Positions 51,849 to 60,505 of a DNA stretch of 64,000 nt are shown in pieces. The notes under the pieces are model-generated. The model was given only the letters and a program-made list of their open reading frames with translations, did not search any database and had not been told where the DNA came from. How positions within the stretch are numbered: the first letter of the stretch is position 1; each line of letters begins with the position of its first letter. The position numbers were made by a program, and so were the translations under genes. The DNA is taken from assembly GCF_008974245.1 (NCBI RefSeq), contig NZ_BBZI01000008.1, forward strand, positions 1-64,000, given 5' to 3'. The DNA comes from Streptomyces abyssomicinicus. Its GTDB lineage: Bacteria > Actinomycetota > Actinomycetes > Streptomycetales > Streptomycetaceae.

Positions 51849-51860
51849 GGCCGCAGCCTA
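51849..51860 (-). promoter_or_regulatory. Leaderless-type -10 (TAGGCT) before coaE
   Basis: On the minus strand TAGGCT is followed by GCGGCC and then the coaE ATG. The spacing of 6 nt predicts a transcript starting at or beside the ATG. Confidence 0.5.
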
Positions 51861-51955
51861 GTGCGCCGCTCCGGCCGCCCGGACCGGGACCCCGGCCGGC
51901 GCGTACCGGCCCCCGGGCGGCGCGGGCGGACGCCCGGGGCGGCGGACGCCGGCCC

Positions 51956-52897
51956 TCAGCCCTCGCCGCCCTCCCGTTCGGCCAGGAAGCGCTCGAACTC
52001 GCGCCCGAGTTCCTCCGCGGACGGCAGGTCCGCCGGGTCGGCGAGCAGGTTGCCGCGGGTCTCCGCCCCGGCCGCCGCGTCGTACTGGTGCTCCAGGCCC
52101 TGGACCAGGGCGACCAGTTCCTCGTCTCCCTCGCGGACCTGGCGCTCGATCTCGGTCTGGGTGCGCTGGGCCTCGGTGCGCAGCGCGTGCGCGACGGCGG
52201 GCAGCACCAGGCCGGTGGCGGAGGTGACCGCCTCCAGGACGGTGAGCGCCGCGTCCGGGTAGCGGGAACGGGCGACGTAGTGCGGGACGTGCGCGGCGAC
52301 CCCGAGGGTGTCGTGCCCGGCCTGGGTCAGCCGGTACTCGACGAGGGCCTCGGCGCTGCCCGGGACCTGGGCCTCCTGGATCGGGCTGCGCGGTGCCGGC
52401 ACCAGGTCGGCGCGGTTGCCGTGCGGGGTGACGCCCACCGGGCGGGTGTGCGGGACCCCCATCGGGATGCCGTGGAAGTTGACGCTGAGGCGGACCCGCA
52501 GGCGCTCCGCGATCTCCCGGACGGCGGCGGCGAACCGCTCCCACTCGACGTCCGGCTCGGGACCGGACAGCAGCAGGAAGGGCGCCCCCGTGGCGTCCTG
52601 GAGGATGCGGAGCTCCAGGGTGGGCTCCTCGTAGCCGGACCAGTGGTCCCGGTCGAAGGTCAGCAGGGGGCGGCGCGCCCGGTAGTCCACGAGCCGGTCG
52701 TGGTCGAACCGGGCGACGACCTGGTGGGGCAGTGTGTCGAGCAGGCGGTCGACGATCAGGTCGCCGGTGTCGCCCGCGTCGATGTATCCGTCGAAGTGGT
52801 AGAGCATGACCAGACCGGCCGACTCCTGGGCGAGCGCCATCTCGGCGACGGCCAGGCCCTTCGGCTCCCATGCGTACAAACCCTGCGGATCAAGCAC
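51956..52897 (-). CDS. PAC2 family protein
   Basis: A 313-aa protein of the PAC2 family, which includes proteasome-assembly chaperones in eukaryotes and proteasome-associated proteins in actinobacteria; its exact role is not established. Visible family segments are YHFDGYIDAGDTGDLIVDRLL (about 33-53), LLLSGPEPDVEWERFAAAV (about 108-126), GIPMGVPHTRPVGVTPHGN and VPHYVARSRYPDAALTVLE. The last 60 residues are acidic and helical. The start is a GTG at 52897 with GGAGGA 8 nt upstream. Confidence 0.9.
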   Translation of the reverse strand: MLDPQGLYAWEPKGLAVAEMALAQESAGLVMLYHFDGYIDAGDTGDLIVDRLLDTLPHQVVARFDHDRLVDYRARRPLLTFDRDHWSGYEEPTLELRILQDATGAPFLLLSGPEPDVEWERFAAAVREIAERLRVRLSVNFHGIPMGVPHTRPVGVTPHGNRADLVPAPRSPIQEAQVPGSAEALVEYRLTQAGHDTLGVAAHVPHYVARSRYPDAALTVLEAVTSATGLVLPAVAHALRTEAQRTQTEIERQVREGDEELVALVQGLEHQYDAAAGAETRGNLLADPADLPSAEELGREFERFLAEREGGEG

Positions 52898-52936
52898 TGT
52901 GGGGGTCCTCCTGTCTTTCCTCGATCACAGAACGTG

Positions 52937-52968
52937 TCCGGAGGCGCGGACATTCCCGCGCCCCCGGA
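52937..52968 (-). terminator. Amine oxidase terminator
   Basis: TCCGGAGGCGCGG (52937-52949) pairs with CCGCGCCCCCGGA (52956-52968) with one mismatch and a 6-nt loop, between the amine oxidase stop and the PAC2 start. Confidence 0.6.
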
Positions 52969-53012
52969 GTGGAGGGCCGGCAGGAGGCGGGCGGCCGTGG
53001 CCGCCGCCCCGG

Positions 53013-54629
53013 TCAGGAGGCCAGGACTCGCTGGTGGAGCTCGGTGACGACCTTGCGCGCCGAGGAGATGGCGCCGTGCTGCCAGGCGTCGAGGTGGCTC
53101 AGGTGGTCGCCCGCGAAGTAGACGTTGCCCTGCACCTGGTTGAGCGGGGCGAAGGCCGGGGCGTCGGGGCCGCCGGACATCGAGTGCCAGGCGCCCTCGA
53201 TGTGCGGGATCAGCTTCCACTGGTGGGAGAACGAGGTGGCCAGCTCGGTGCGGTACTTCTCGCCGTGGATCTTCACCCCTTGGGCGACGGCCCGTTCCAG
53301 GCGCTGGGCGGGGGTGAGCGCCGAGTAGGCGTCGGCGTTGGAGCCCGTGTTGTAGTAGCCGATGACCAGGCCTCGCTCCCCCAGGTGTCCGTAGGAGGGG
53401 TACCAGATGTGGCTGAGGTCGAGGTCGGTCTCGGTGATGCCACCGAAGATCTTGAAGTCCTTCTCCCACCACCGGCTGCGGTACTCGAGACCGATCTTGC
53501 CGGCCGACGAGGCCCGCACCGCCTGGAGCGCGGTCTGGACGGAGGAGCCCAGATTGTGCGGGGTCCTCGCGAGGATCCACGGGGCGAGGGTCGCGATGCA
53601 GTAGTCCGCCTTGACCACCTCGGTGCGGCCGCCGCGGGTGTAGGTGACCTCCACGCCGGACGGGGTGTTGTGGACGCCGGTCACGGCGGCGCCGGTGCGG
53701 ATCCGCTCGTGGCCGACGGCTCGGGCGAAGGCCCTGGGTATCGCGTCCATGCCGCCGACCGGCTGGAACATCAGCATCGCCTGGTCGTAGGCGAACTCGA
53801 ACGAGAAGTAACGGCCCACGTTGGAGGCGAGCACGTCGGTGAGGGCGGGCACGTCGCCGAGGACCTCGCCGGGCTGCCCGGCGGCGCCGGGATCGACGCT
53901 CATGCCGCGGTGCTCGGTGCCGGTGTACCTGTAGTCGCCGCCGAGGGCGCCGTGGCCGCGCAGGAAGCTCAGCAGGCGTTCCTTGTCGTCAGCGGTCAGG
54001 TCCGCGTCCAGCGCCCCCGTGCTGGTCGCCTTGGCGAGCAGTTCGGACACGTAGCCGTAGACGTCGGCCTTGGCGGTGCGGTAGCGGACCGGGGACGTCA
54101 TGCCGTTGCGCTCGTTGTAGATCAGGGCGCTGGCGTTGCTGTTGGTGAAGACCTCGACCTCGACGCCGAGTTCGCGGCAGTAGTCGAGGGTGTTCATCCA
54201 CTGGGCCAGCCGGCCGGGGCCGGCGTTCATGTACTGCCCCTTGCTGAAGCGCGCGGTCTGGGTGACGCCGTGGACGTCGGTGACGCTGTCGCCGCCGCGG
54301 ATGGTGAGGTTGCGTCCGCCGACCCGGTCCCGGGCCTCCAGGACGACGCAGTCGTATCCGGCCTTGCCGAGTTCGTAGGCCGAGGTGAGGCCCGCGATGC
54401 CGCCGCCGATGACCACGACCCTGGCGGGCCGTCCGGTGCGGCCCTGGAGGGTGAAGTCGCCTCTGCGGGGGGCGCGGAAGGGCGCCTCCTTCTCCGCCGC
54501 GTAGGCGGCGGTGGGGGCGAGGCCGAGCGCGCCCATGGTGGCGAACATCGCCCCCGCGCCGCCGGTGACGCCCACGGCCCGGAGGAAGCTGCGGCGGCTG
54601 GTACCGGAGGCCGGCTGAACGTGTGCCAT
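53013..54629 (-). CDS. Tat-exported flavin monoamine oxidase family protein
   Basis: A 538-aa FAD-dependent amine oxidase; the substrate may be an amine or an L-amino acid. It carries a twin-arginine signal (SRRSFLRAVG, 11-20) with a hydrophobic region to about 40 and an AYA-A type cleavage site near residue 44. The FAD-binding motif GGGIAG is at 75-80 with Glu98 after the second strand, followed by the GG-doublet DRVGGRN. The C-terminal FAD contact is NVYFAGDHLSHLDAWQHGAISSA. The ATG at 54629 is the only start that keeps the Tat motif. A small inverted repeat just upstream may be an operator. Confidence 0.92.
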   Translation of the reverse strand: MAHVQPASGTSRRSFLRAVGVTGGAGAMFATMGALGLAPTAAYAAEKEAPFRAPRRGDFTLQGRTGRPARVVVIGGGIAGLTSAYELGKAGYDCVVLEARDRVGGRNLTIRGGDSVTDVHGVTQTARFSKGQYMNAGPGRLAQWMNTLDYCRELGVEVEVFTNSNASALIYNERNGMTSPVRYRTAKADVYGYVSELLAKATSTGALDADLTADDKERLLSFLRGHGALGGDYRYTGTEHRGMSVDPGAAGQPGEVLGDVPALTDVLASNVGRYFSFEFAYDQAMLMFQPVGGMDAIPRAFARAVGHERIRTGAAVTGVHNTPSGVEVTYTRGGRTEVVKADYCIATLAPWILARTPHNLGSSVQTALQAVRASSAGKIGLEYRSRWWEKDFKIFGGITETDLDLSHIWYPSYGHLGERGLVIGYYNTGSNADAYSALTPAQRLERAVAQGVKIHGEKYRTELATSFSHQWKLIPHIEGAWHSMSGGPDAPAFAPLNQVQGNVYFAGDHLSHLDAWQHGAISSARKVVTELHQRVLAS

Positions 54630-54639
54630 GGCGGAGCCC

Positions 54640-54669
54640 CTTTCGGTAGTGATCTTGCTTGACCGAAAG
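54640..54669. promoter_or_regulatory. Inverted repeat in the amine oxidase leader
   Basis: CTTTCGGT (54640-54647) and ACCGAAAG (54662-54669) are perfect 8-bp inverted arms 14 nt apart. They lie 11-40 nt upstream of the amine oxidase ATG and are lower in GC than the surroundings. This may be a repressor site or a leader hairpin. TTGACA on the minus strand near 54750-54745 is a possible -35 further upstream. Confidence 0.4.
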
Positions 54670-54812
54670 CGATCCTCACAGCGGCGTGTTACGCGCCAAG
54701 GGCTTCAGTTGTAGCGTGCACGTTTCTCCGCGTTACAAGTACATGTCAATCAGCCCATGGCGGGAGACCCCGGAACGGGAGCACTTGGGGGCAGGAACAC
54801 GCGGGGGCGGGG

Positions 54813-54898
54813 ACGGGAAAGGCCCGGGGGACGGGAAAGGCCCGGGGGACGGGAAAGGCCCGGGGGACGGGAAAGGCCCGGGGGACGGGAAAGGCCCC
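54813..54898. repeat. 18-bp tandem repeat (4.8 copies)
   Basis: ACGGGAAAGGCCCGGGGG is repeated exactly four times (54813-54884) and then 14 bases more, running into the left arm of the rpsA terminator. It would read Gly-Asp-Gly-Lys-Gly-Pro if translated, but no gene is supported here. Confidence 0.9.
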
Positions 54899-54930
54899 GC
54901 CCGCTCCCTCTCGGGAGCGGACGGGGCCTT
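54891..54930 (-). terminator. rpsA terminator
   Basis: AAGGCCCCG and CCGCTCCC (54891-54908) pair with GGGAGCGG and CGGGGCCTT (54913-54930). This makes 17 bp with one internal C-A mismatch and a 4-nt TCTC loop, 77 nt past the rpsA stop. Confidence 0.8.
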
Positions 54931-55006
54931 CCGTCAGGCTCGCGTCGGTCCACACGGAACCGCTCGCACGGCACCGCTCAGGCGGAACCGCTCACGCGGA
55001 ACGCGT

Positions 55007-56497
55007 TCAGCTCTGGCCGCCGGCCAGCTTCTCGCGCAGCGCGGCCAGCGCCTCGTCCGAAGCCAGCGCACCGGAGGTGTCGCCGCCCTCGGAGGAGTAC
55101 GAACCGCCACCGGTCGCGGCCGGAGCGGCGTCGCCACCCTCGGCAGCGGCCTGCTCGTCGGCCTCGCGGGACTTGATGACCTGGGCCTGGTGCTGCTCGA
55201 AGCGGGTCTGCGCCTCGGCGTACTGGCGCTCCCACTCCTCGCGCTGCTTCTCGTAGCCCTCGAGCCAGTCGTTGGTCTCGGGGTCGAAGCCCTCGGGGTA
55301 GATGTAGTTGCCCTGGTCGTCGTAGGACGCGGCCATGCCGTACAGGGTCGGGTCGAACTCGACCGCCGACGGGTCGGCGCCGAAGGCCTCGTTGGCCTGC
55401 TTCAGCGAGAGGCTGATGCGACGACGCTCGAGGTCGATGTCGATGACCTTGACGAAGATCTCGTCGTTGACCTGGACGACCTGCTCCGGGATCTCCACGT
55501 GGCGCTCGGCCAGCTCGGAGATGTGGACCAGACCCTCGATGCCCTCGTCCACGCGGACGAACGCACCGAACGGAACCAGCTTGGTGACCTTACCCGGGAC
55601 GACCTGACCGATCTGGTGGGTCCGGGCGAACTGCTGCCACGGGTCCTCCTGCGTCGCCTTCAGCGACAGGGAGACACGCTCGCGGTCCATGTCCACGTCG
55701 AGAACCTCGACGGTGACCTCCTGGCCGACCTCGACAACCTCGGACGGGTGGTCGATGTGCTTCCAGGACAGCTCGGAGACGTGGACCAGACCGTCGACGC
55801 CACCCAGGTCCACGAAGGCACCGAAGTTGACGATCGAGGAGACCACGCCGGAGCGGACCTGACCCTTCTGCAGGGTCGTGAGGAAGGTCTGGCGGACCTC
55901 GGACTGGGTCTGCTCGAGCCAGGCACGGCGGGACAGGACCACGTTGTTGCGGTTCTTGTCCAGCTCGATGATCTTGGCCTCGAGCTCCTTGCCCACGTAG
56001 GGCTGGAGGTCGCGGACACGGCGCATCTCGACCAGGGAGGCCGGGAGGAAGCCACGGAGACCGATGTCGAGGATGAGACCACCCTTGACGACCTCGATGA
56101 CGGTACCGGTGACGATCCCGTCCTCTTCCTTGATCTTCTCGATGGTGCCCCAGGCGCGCTCGTACTGGGCGCGCTTCTTCGAGAGGATCAGGCGGCCTTC
56201 CTTGTCCTCCTTCTGAAGGACCAGGGCCTCGATCTCGTCGCCGACCTTGACGACCTCGTTCGGGTCGACGTCGTGCTTGATCGAGAGTTCGCGGCTCGGG
56301 ATGACACCTTCGGTCTTGTAACCGATGTCGAGCAGGACCTCGTCCCGGTCGACCTTCACGATGACGCCGTCGACGATGTCGCCGTCGTTGAAGTACTTGA
56401 TCGTCTCGTCGATCGCGGCGAGGAAGGCTTCCTCGTTACCGATGTCGTTGACCGCTACCTGCGGCGTGGTGGCGGTGGTCTCGGTGCTGCTCGTCAT
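55007..56497 (-). CDS. rpsA: 30S ribosomal protein S1
   Basis: S1 helps load mRNA on the ribosome. The 496-aa actinobacterial form has four S1/OB-fold repeats at about 35-105, 122-187, 208-276 and 293-362 (each with GxVxxIxxFGAFVDLGG or related strands and SLKATQEDPW / SLKQANEAFG ends). An acidic tail follows, with Tyr/Asp-rich AASYDDQGNYIYPEGFDPE and a helical Gln/Glu-rich segment. The ATG at 56497 begins MTSSTETTATTPQVAVNDIG as in relatives. A strong promoter with TTGACC-17-TATGCT lies about 190 nt upstream, giving a long leader that could serve autoregulation. Confidence 0.97.
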   Translation of the reverse strand: MTSSTETTATTPQVAVNDIGNEEAFLAAIDETIKYFNDGDIVDGVIVKVDRDEVLLDIGYKTEGVIPSRELSIKHDVDPNEVVKVGDEIEALVLQKEDKEGRLILSKKRAQYERAWGTIEKIKEEDGIVTGTVIEVVKGGLILDIGLRGFLPASLVEMRRVRDLQPYVGKELEAKIIELDKNRNNVVLSRRAWLEQTQSEVRQTFLTTLQKGQVRSGVVSSIVNFGAFVDLGGVDGLVHVSELSWKHIDHPSEVVEVGQEVTVEVLDVDMDRERVSLSLKATQEDPWQQFARTHQIGQVVPGKVTKLVPFGAFVRVDEGIEGLVHISELAERHVEIPEQVVQVNDEIFVKVIDIDLERRRISLSLKQANEAFGADPSAVEFDPTLYGMAASYDDQGNYIYPEGFDPETNDWLEGYEKQREEWERQYAEAQTRFEQHQAQVIKSREADEQAAAEGGDAAPAATGGGSYSSEGGDTSGALASDEALAALREKLAGGQS

Positions 56498-56940
56498 GTG
56501 GGAAAGGGCTCCGGTACGGACATTGAAGTCGTAGGTACTGCTTACGCCGGGAGCCTGTTTCGCTCTGCAGAAGCCGGACAGCCAAGGAAGCGCCACTTTT
56601 CCAAGCGGCACCTCGAGAACCGAGGGGACTACAACAGATGCGAGCGCGACCTGCTACGTCTGAGGTGCGCAGGCCCGCAGCGCAACTTGTAGCATACGGG
56701 GGCAGCCGGGCAGGGTCAATGCGCGAAGCGCGCACCATGGTCGAAATGCCACAATCCCGGCAGAAATTTCGTCGTGCGAGGTAGCCGCCGCGATTCGCGC
56801 GGCACCCGCGAGCAGGCGTCCGTGACGGACTTCCGCACGCTGTGCGGGGTCGCGCGAACGGTTCGAAGATTAGCGGTGAGGAGCCGGTCATCCAAGAGTC
56901 CAGAGGGTCCAGCGGTGTCCGGGCGGCCACGGATCCGGCC
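56498..56940. other. Divergent rpsA / methyltransferase upstream region
   Basis: No gene is seen. The rpsA leader occupies 56498 to about 56684 and contains a small hairpin (CCTCG...CGAGG, 56611-56625). The remainder holds the rpsA promoter and, on the plus strand, sequence with rare codons (AGA, ATT, CAA) that argues against a longer methyltransferase. Confidence 0.5.
56691..56719 (-). promoter_or_regulatory. rpsA promoter (TTGACC-N17-TATGCT)
   Basis: On the minus strand TTGACC (56719-56714) and TATGCT (56696-56691) are exactly 17 bp apart, the best vegetative-type promoter seen in the window. The start point near 56684 would give an rpsA leader of about 187 nt. Confidence 0.75.
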
Positions 56941-57792
56941 GTGGCGGCCGATCCCGCGGGCGCCCGCACGACGGCCGCGTCGGCCGGTGCCCACGGGGCG
57001 GACGAGGCCGAGGCCACCCGCCGTGAGGCCTCGGCGGCGGAGAGCTCCCGGGCCAGCCGGGGATGGTGGGACCGCAACGCCGACGAGTACCAGAGCGAGC
57101 ACGGGGCCTTCCTCGGCGACGACCGCTTCGTCTGGGGCCCCGAGGGGCTGGACGAGGAGGACGCCCGCCTGCTCGGGCCCGCCGGGGCCCTGGAGGGGCG
57201 GGACGTCCTGGAGATCGGCGCCGGCGCCGCGCAGTGCTCCCGCTGGCTCGCCGCCCAGGGGGCCAGGCCGGTCGCCCTGGACCTCTCCCACCGCCAGCTC
57301 CAGCACGCGCTGCGGATCGGCTCCGCGTTCCCGCTGGTGGAGGCCGACGCCGCGGTCCTGCCCTTCGCCGACGGCTCCTTCGACCTGGCCTGCTCCGCGT
57401 ACGGGGCGATCCCCTTCGTCGCCGACCCCGGCCAGGTGCTGCGCGAGGTGCGCCGGGTGCTGCGGCCCGGGGGCCGGTTCGTCTTCTCGGTGACCCATCC
57501 GGTCCGGTGGGCCTTCCCCGACGAGCCCGGACCCGAGGGCCTGAGCGTGGCCTCCTCCTACTTCGACCGCACCCCCTACGTCGAGCAGGACGAGCGGGGG
57601 CGTGCCGTTTACGTGGAGCACCACCGGACGCTCGGCGACCGGGTGCGCGACGTGGTCGGCGCCGGGTTCCGGCTGACCGACCTCGTCGAACCGGAGTGGC
57701 CGGTGTGGAACGACGCCGAGTGGGGCGGCTGGTCGCCGCTGCGCGGCGGGCTGATCCCGGGCACGGCGGTCTTCGTCTGCGACCGGGACTGA
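56941..57792 (+). CDS. Class I SAM-dependent methyltransferase
   Basis: A 283-aa methyltransferase (if started at 56941) of unknown substrate. After an Ala/Glu-rich leader the conserved part begins SRGWWDRNADEYQSEHGAFLGDDRFVWGPEGLDE. The SAM motif I is VLEIGAGAAQCSRWLA, then VALDLSHRQLQHA, and AVLPFADGSFDLACSAYGAIPFV with RVLRPGGRFVFSVTHPVRW. The start is uncertain: a GTG at 56842 gives a longer frame with rare codons and no ribosome-binding site. The GTG at 56941 also lacks a good site but begins where codon use becomes normal. It is divergent from rpsA and followed 37 nt later by hrpB. Confidence 0.85.
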   Translation: MAADPAGARTTAASAGAHGADEAEATRREASAAESSRASRGWWDRNADEYQSEHGAFLGDDRFVWGPEGLDEEDARLLGPAGALEGRDVLEIGAGAAQCSRWLAAQGARPVALDLSHRQLQHALRIGSAFPLVEADAAVLPFADGSFDLACSAYGAIPFVADPGQVLREVRRVLRPGGRFVFSVTHPVRWAFPDEPGPEGLSVASSYFDRTPYVEQDERGRAVYVEHHRTLGDRVRDVVGAGFRLTDLVEPEWPVWNDAEWGGWSPLRGGLIPGTAVFVCDRD

Positions 57793-57829
57793 TCCCGGGC
57801 CCCCGCGGCGCCCCTGGGAGACTGGGCGG

Positions 57830-60433
57830 GTGATGCGTGAAGCCGCCGCCCTGGAACTGCCCGTCCGTTCCGTCCTGCCACAGCTGGACGAGGCGCTGGA
57901 CGCCCGGGGCGCGGCCGTCCTGTGCGCGCCGCCCGGCACCGGCAAGACCACCCTCGTTCCACTCGCCCTCGCCGGACTGACCGGCCCCGCGGGTGGCCGG
58001 GACCGGGGCAAGGTGGTCGTCGCCGAACCGCGCCGCATCGCCGCCCGGGCCGCCGCCCGCCGCATGGCCTGGCTGCTCGGCGAGGCCGTCGGCGGGACGG
58101 TCGGGTACCGGGTCCGCGGCGACCGCGCGGTCTCCTCCCGCACCCGCGTCGAGGTCGTGACGACCGGTGTCCTGCTGCAGCGCCTCCAGCGGGACCCGGA
58201 ACTCGCGGGCGTGGACACGGTCGTCCTCGACGAGTGCCACGAGCGTCATCTGGACGCCGACACCGCCGCCGCGTTCCTGCTGGACGTGCGCGCGACCCTC
58301 CGCCCCGACCTGCGGCTGGTCGCCGCCTCCGCCACCACCGACGCCGAGGGCTGGGCGAGGCTCCTGGGCGGCGCCCCCGTGGTCGAGGCGCGAGGGACGG
58401 CCCATCCGGTCGAGACCGTGTGGGCTCCCCCGCCGCGCCCGGTGCGTCCGCCGCACGGCACGCGCGTCGATCCGGCACTGCTGTCCCACGTGGCCTCGGT
58501 GGTCCGCCGCGCCCTGGCGGAGAGGGACGGCGACGTCCTCTGCTTCCTGCCCGGGGTCGGCGAGATCGCCCGGGTCGCCGGGGCCCTCGACGGCCTCGCG
58601 GCGAGCGGGGTGGACGTGCTCCAGGTGCACGGCCGCGCCCCCGCCGCCGTGCAGGACGCGGTGCTCTCCCCCGGCGGACGCCGCCGGGTCGTGCTGGCCA
58701 CCTCGGTGGCCGAGTCCTCGCTCACCGTCCCCGGCGTCCGGGTGGTGGTGGACTCCGGGCTGGCCCGCGAACCGCGCGTCGACCATGCCCGGGGGCTGGG
58801 TGCGCTGACCACCGTGCGCGCCTCCCGGGCCGCCGGCCGCCAGCGGGCGGGCCGGGCCGGGCGGGAGGCGCCGGGCGCCGTCTACCGCTGCTGGAGCGAG
58901 GCGGAGGACCTCCGGCTGCCCGCGTTCCCGGCACCGGAGATCGAGGTCGCCGATCTGACCGCCTTCGCCCTCCAGGCCGCCTGCTGGGGCGACCCGGACG
59001 CCTCCGGTCTCGCCCTGCTCGACCCTCCGCCCGCCGGTGCGATGGCCGCCGCCCGCTCGGTGCTGGCCGCCGTGGGCGCGGTCGGCGCGGACGGCCGGGC
59101 CACCGGGCGCGGTGTCCGCCTGGCCCGCCTGGGCCTGCACCCGCGGCTGGGCCGGGCGCTGCTGGACGCGGCGCCGCTGGCCGGCGCCGAGGCGGCCGCG
59201 GAGGTGGTCGCGCTGCTGAGCGAGGAGGTGCCGCGTTCCTACGGTGACGACCTCGCCGCCGCCTGGCGGAGCGCGCGCCGCGGCGGCGACGGCTACTCGG
59301 CCCGCTGGCGCGCGGAGGCACGCCGGCTGCGTTCCCTGGCCGGCGACGCCGCCGGGCGGGAGGCGGGGGCGGGAGCCGGGGACGGGGCCGGGGTGGGAGC
59401 CGGGACCGGGGCCGGGGACGGGGCCGGGGCGGGGTCCGCCCGGCCGCGCACCGACGACCAGGTGGCCGGCGCGGTGGCGGCGCTGGCCTTCCCGGAGCGG
59501 GTGGGCCGGGTGGAGGGCGGTTCCTGCCTGATGGTGGGCGGCACCCGTGCGGAGGTGCCCGAGGGCTCACCGCTGCGGGCCGGCGCGTGGCTGGCGGTGG
59601 CGGTGGCCGACCGGCCGGTGGGGCAGGGGCACGCCCGCATCCGGCTGGCCGCGGTGGTCGACGAGGAGGCCGCCCGCCGCGCGGCGGCGCCGCTGCACGC
59701 CGAGGGCGAGGAGGTCCGCTGGGCGGACGGCGACGTGGTGGCCCGCCGGGTGGAGCGCCTCGGCGCGGTGGAGCTGGCGGTCCGGCCGCTGCGGGACGCG
59801 GCCCCCGGCCGGATCCGCGCCGCGCTGCTGGACGGTCTGCGCCGGGAAGGGCTGGGGCTCCTGCGCTGGTCGCGGGAGGCCGGAACCCTCCGGCAGCGGC
59901 TGGCGTTCCTGCGCGCGCGGCTGGGCGATCCCTGGCCGGACGTGTCCGACGAGGCGTTGCTGGTGCGGGCGGAGGAGTGGCTGGAGCCGGAGCTGGGGCG
60001 GGCCCGGCGCCGGGCGGACCTGGGCCGGATCGACGCCGGGCAGGGGCTGACGCGGCTGCTGCCGTGGGCGTCCGGCGAGGCGGCGCGGCTCGAGGAGCTG
60101 GCGCCGGAGCGTCTGGAGGTGCCGTCCGGCTCGCGGATCAGGGTCGACTACGCCGACCCCGAGCGGCCGGTGCTGGCGGTGAAGCTCCAGGAGATGTTCG
60201 GGTCCGCCGGGTCGCCCTCGGTGGCGGGCGTGCCGGTGCTGGTGCACATGCTGTCACCGGCCGGACGGCCCGTCGCGGTCACCGCCGACCTGGCCTCGTT
60301 CTGGCGGGACGGCTACCGGGGCGTGCGGGCGGAGCTGCGGGGGCGGTATCCGCGGCATCCGTGGCCCGAGGATCCGGCGACGGCCGTGCCCACCCGGCAC
60401 ACCAACGCCCGGCTGCGGCGGGAGGGCCGCTGA
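57830..60433 (+). CDS. hrpB: ATP-dependent RNA helicase HrpB-like
   Basis: A DEAH-box helicase of the bacterial HrpB group; substrates are poorly known. The 867-aa protein has Walker A PPGTGKTT at 34-41, DECH (motif II) at about 134-137, SATTDAEGW (motif III) near 168, VLATSVAESSLTVPGV (motif V) near 286 and QRAGRAGREAPG (motif VI) near 340. The HA2-type middle region and the C-terminal HrpB domain follow. An Ala/Gly/Asp repeat of about 27 residues (about 512-538) interrupts the C-terminal half. The start is GTG at 57830 with GGGAG 9 nt upstream; ATG at 57833 is equivalent. Confidence 0.93.
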   Translation: MMREAAALELPVRSVLPQLDEALDARGAAVLCAPPGTGKTTLVPLALAGLTGPAGGRDRGKVVVAEPRRIAARAAARRMAWLLGEAVGGTVGYRVRGDRAVSSRTRVEVVTTGVLLQRLQRDPELAGVDTVVLDECHERHLDADTAAAFLLDVRATLRPDLRLVAASATTDAEGWARLLGGAPVVEARGTAHPVETVWAPPPRPVRPPHGTRVDPALLSHVASVVRRALAERDGDVLCFLPGVGEIARVAGALDGLAASGVDVLQVHGRAPAAVQDAVLSPGGRRRVVLATSVAESSLTVPGVRVVVDSGLAREPRVDHARGLGALTTVRASRAAGRQRAGRAGREAPGAVYRCWSEAEDLRLPAFPAPEIEVADLTAFALQAACWGDPDASGLALLDPPPAGAMAAARSVLAAVGAVGADGRATGRGVRLARLGLHPRLGRALLDAAPLAGAEAAAEVVALLSEEVPRSYGDDLAAAWRSARRGGDGYSARWRAEARRLRSLAGDAAGREAGAGAGDGAGVGAGTGAGDGAGAGSARPRTDDQVAGAVAALAFPERVGRVEGGSCLMVGGTRAEVPEGSPLRAGAWLAVAVADRPVGQGHARIRLAAVVDEEAARRAAAPLHAEGEEVRWADGDVVARRVERLGAVELAVRPLRDAAPGRIRAALLDGLRREGLGLLRWSREAGTLRQRLAFLRARLGDPWPDVSDEALLVRAEEWLEPELGRARRRADLGRIDAGQGLTRLLPWASGEAARLEELAPERLEVPSGSRIRVDYADPERPVLAVKLQEMFGSAGSPSVAGVPVLVHMLSPAGRPVAVTADLASFWRDGYRGVRAELRGRYPRHPWPEDPATAVPTRHTNARLRREGR

Positions 60434-60450
60434 CGGGGCGGTCGCACGCG

Positions 60451-60488
60451 ACCGGGGCCGGGTCCCCCGCGGGAGGCCCGGCCCCGGT
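60451..60488. terminator. hrpB / transglycosylase convergent terminator
   Basis: ACCGGGGCCGGG (60451-60462) pairs perfectly with CCCGGCCCCGGT (60477-60488). The 14-nt loop can itself pair through TCCC/GGGA. Confidence 0.8.
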
Positions 60489-60505
60489 GCGGCGGGCAGG
60501 CGCGG

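Noticed and set aside
54813..54898. Possible CRISPR array
   Set aside because: Units are strictly contiguous 18-mers without spacers, and no cas gene is near.
56842..56940. N-terminal extension of the methyltransferase from GTG 56842
   Set aside because: The added codons include AGA, ATT and CAA, rare in this genome, and no ribosome-binding site precedes the GTG.
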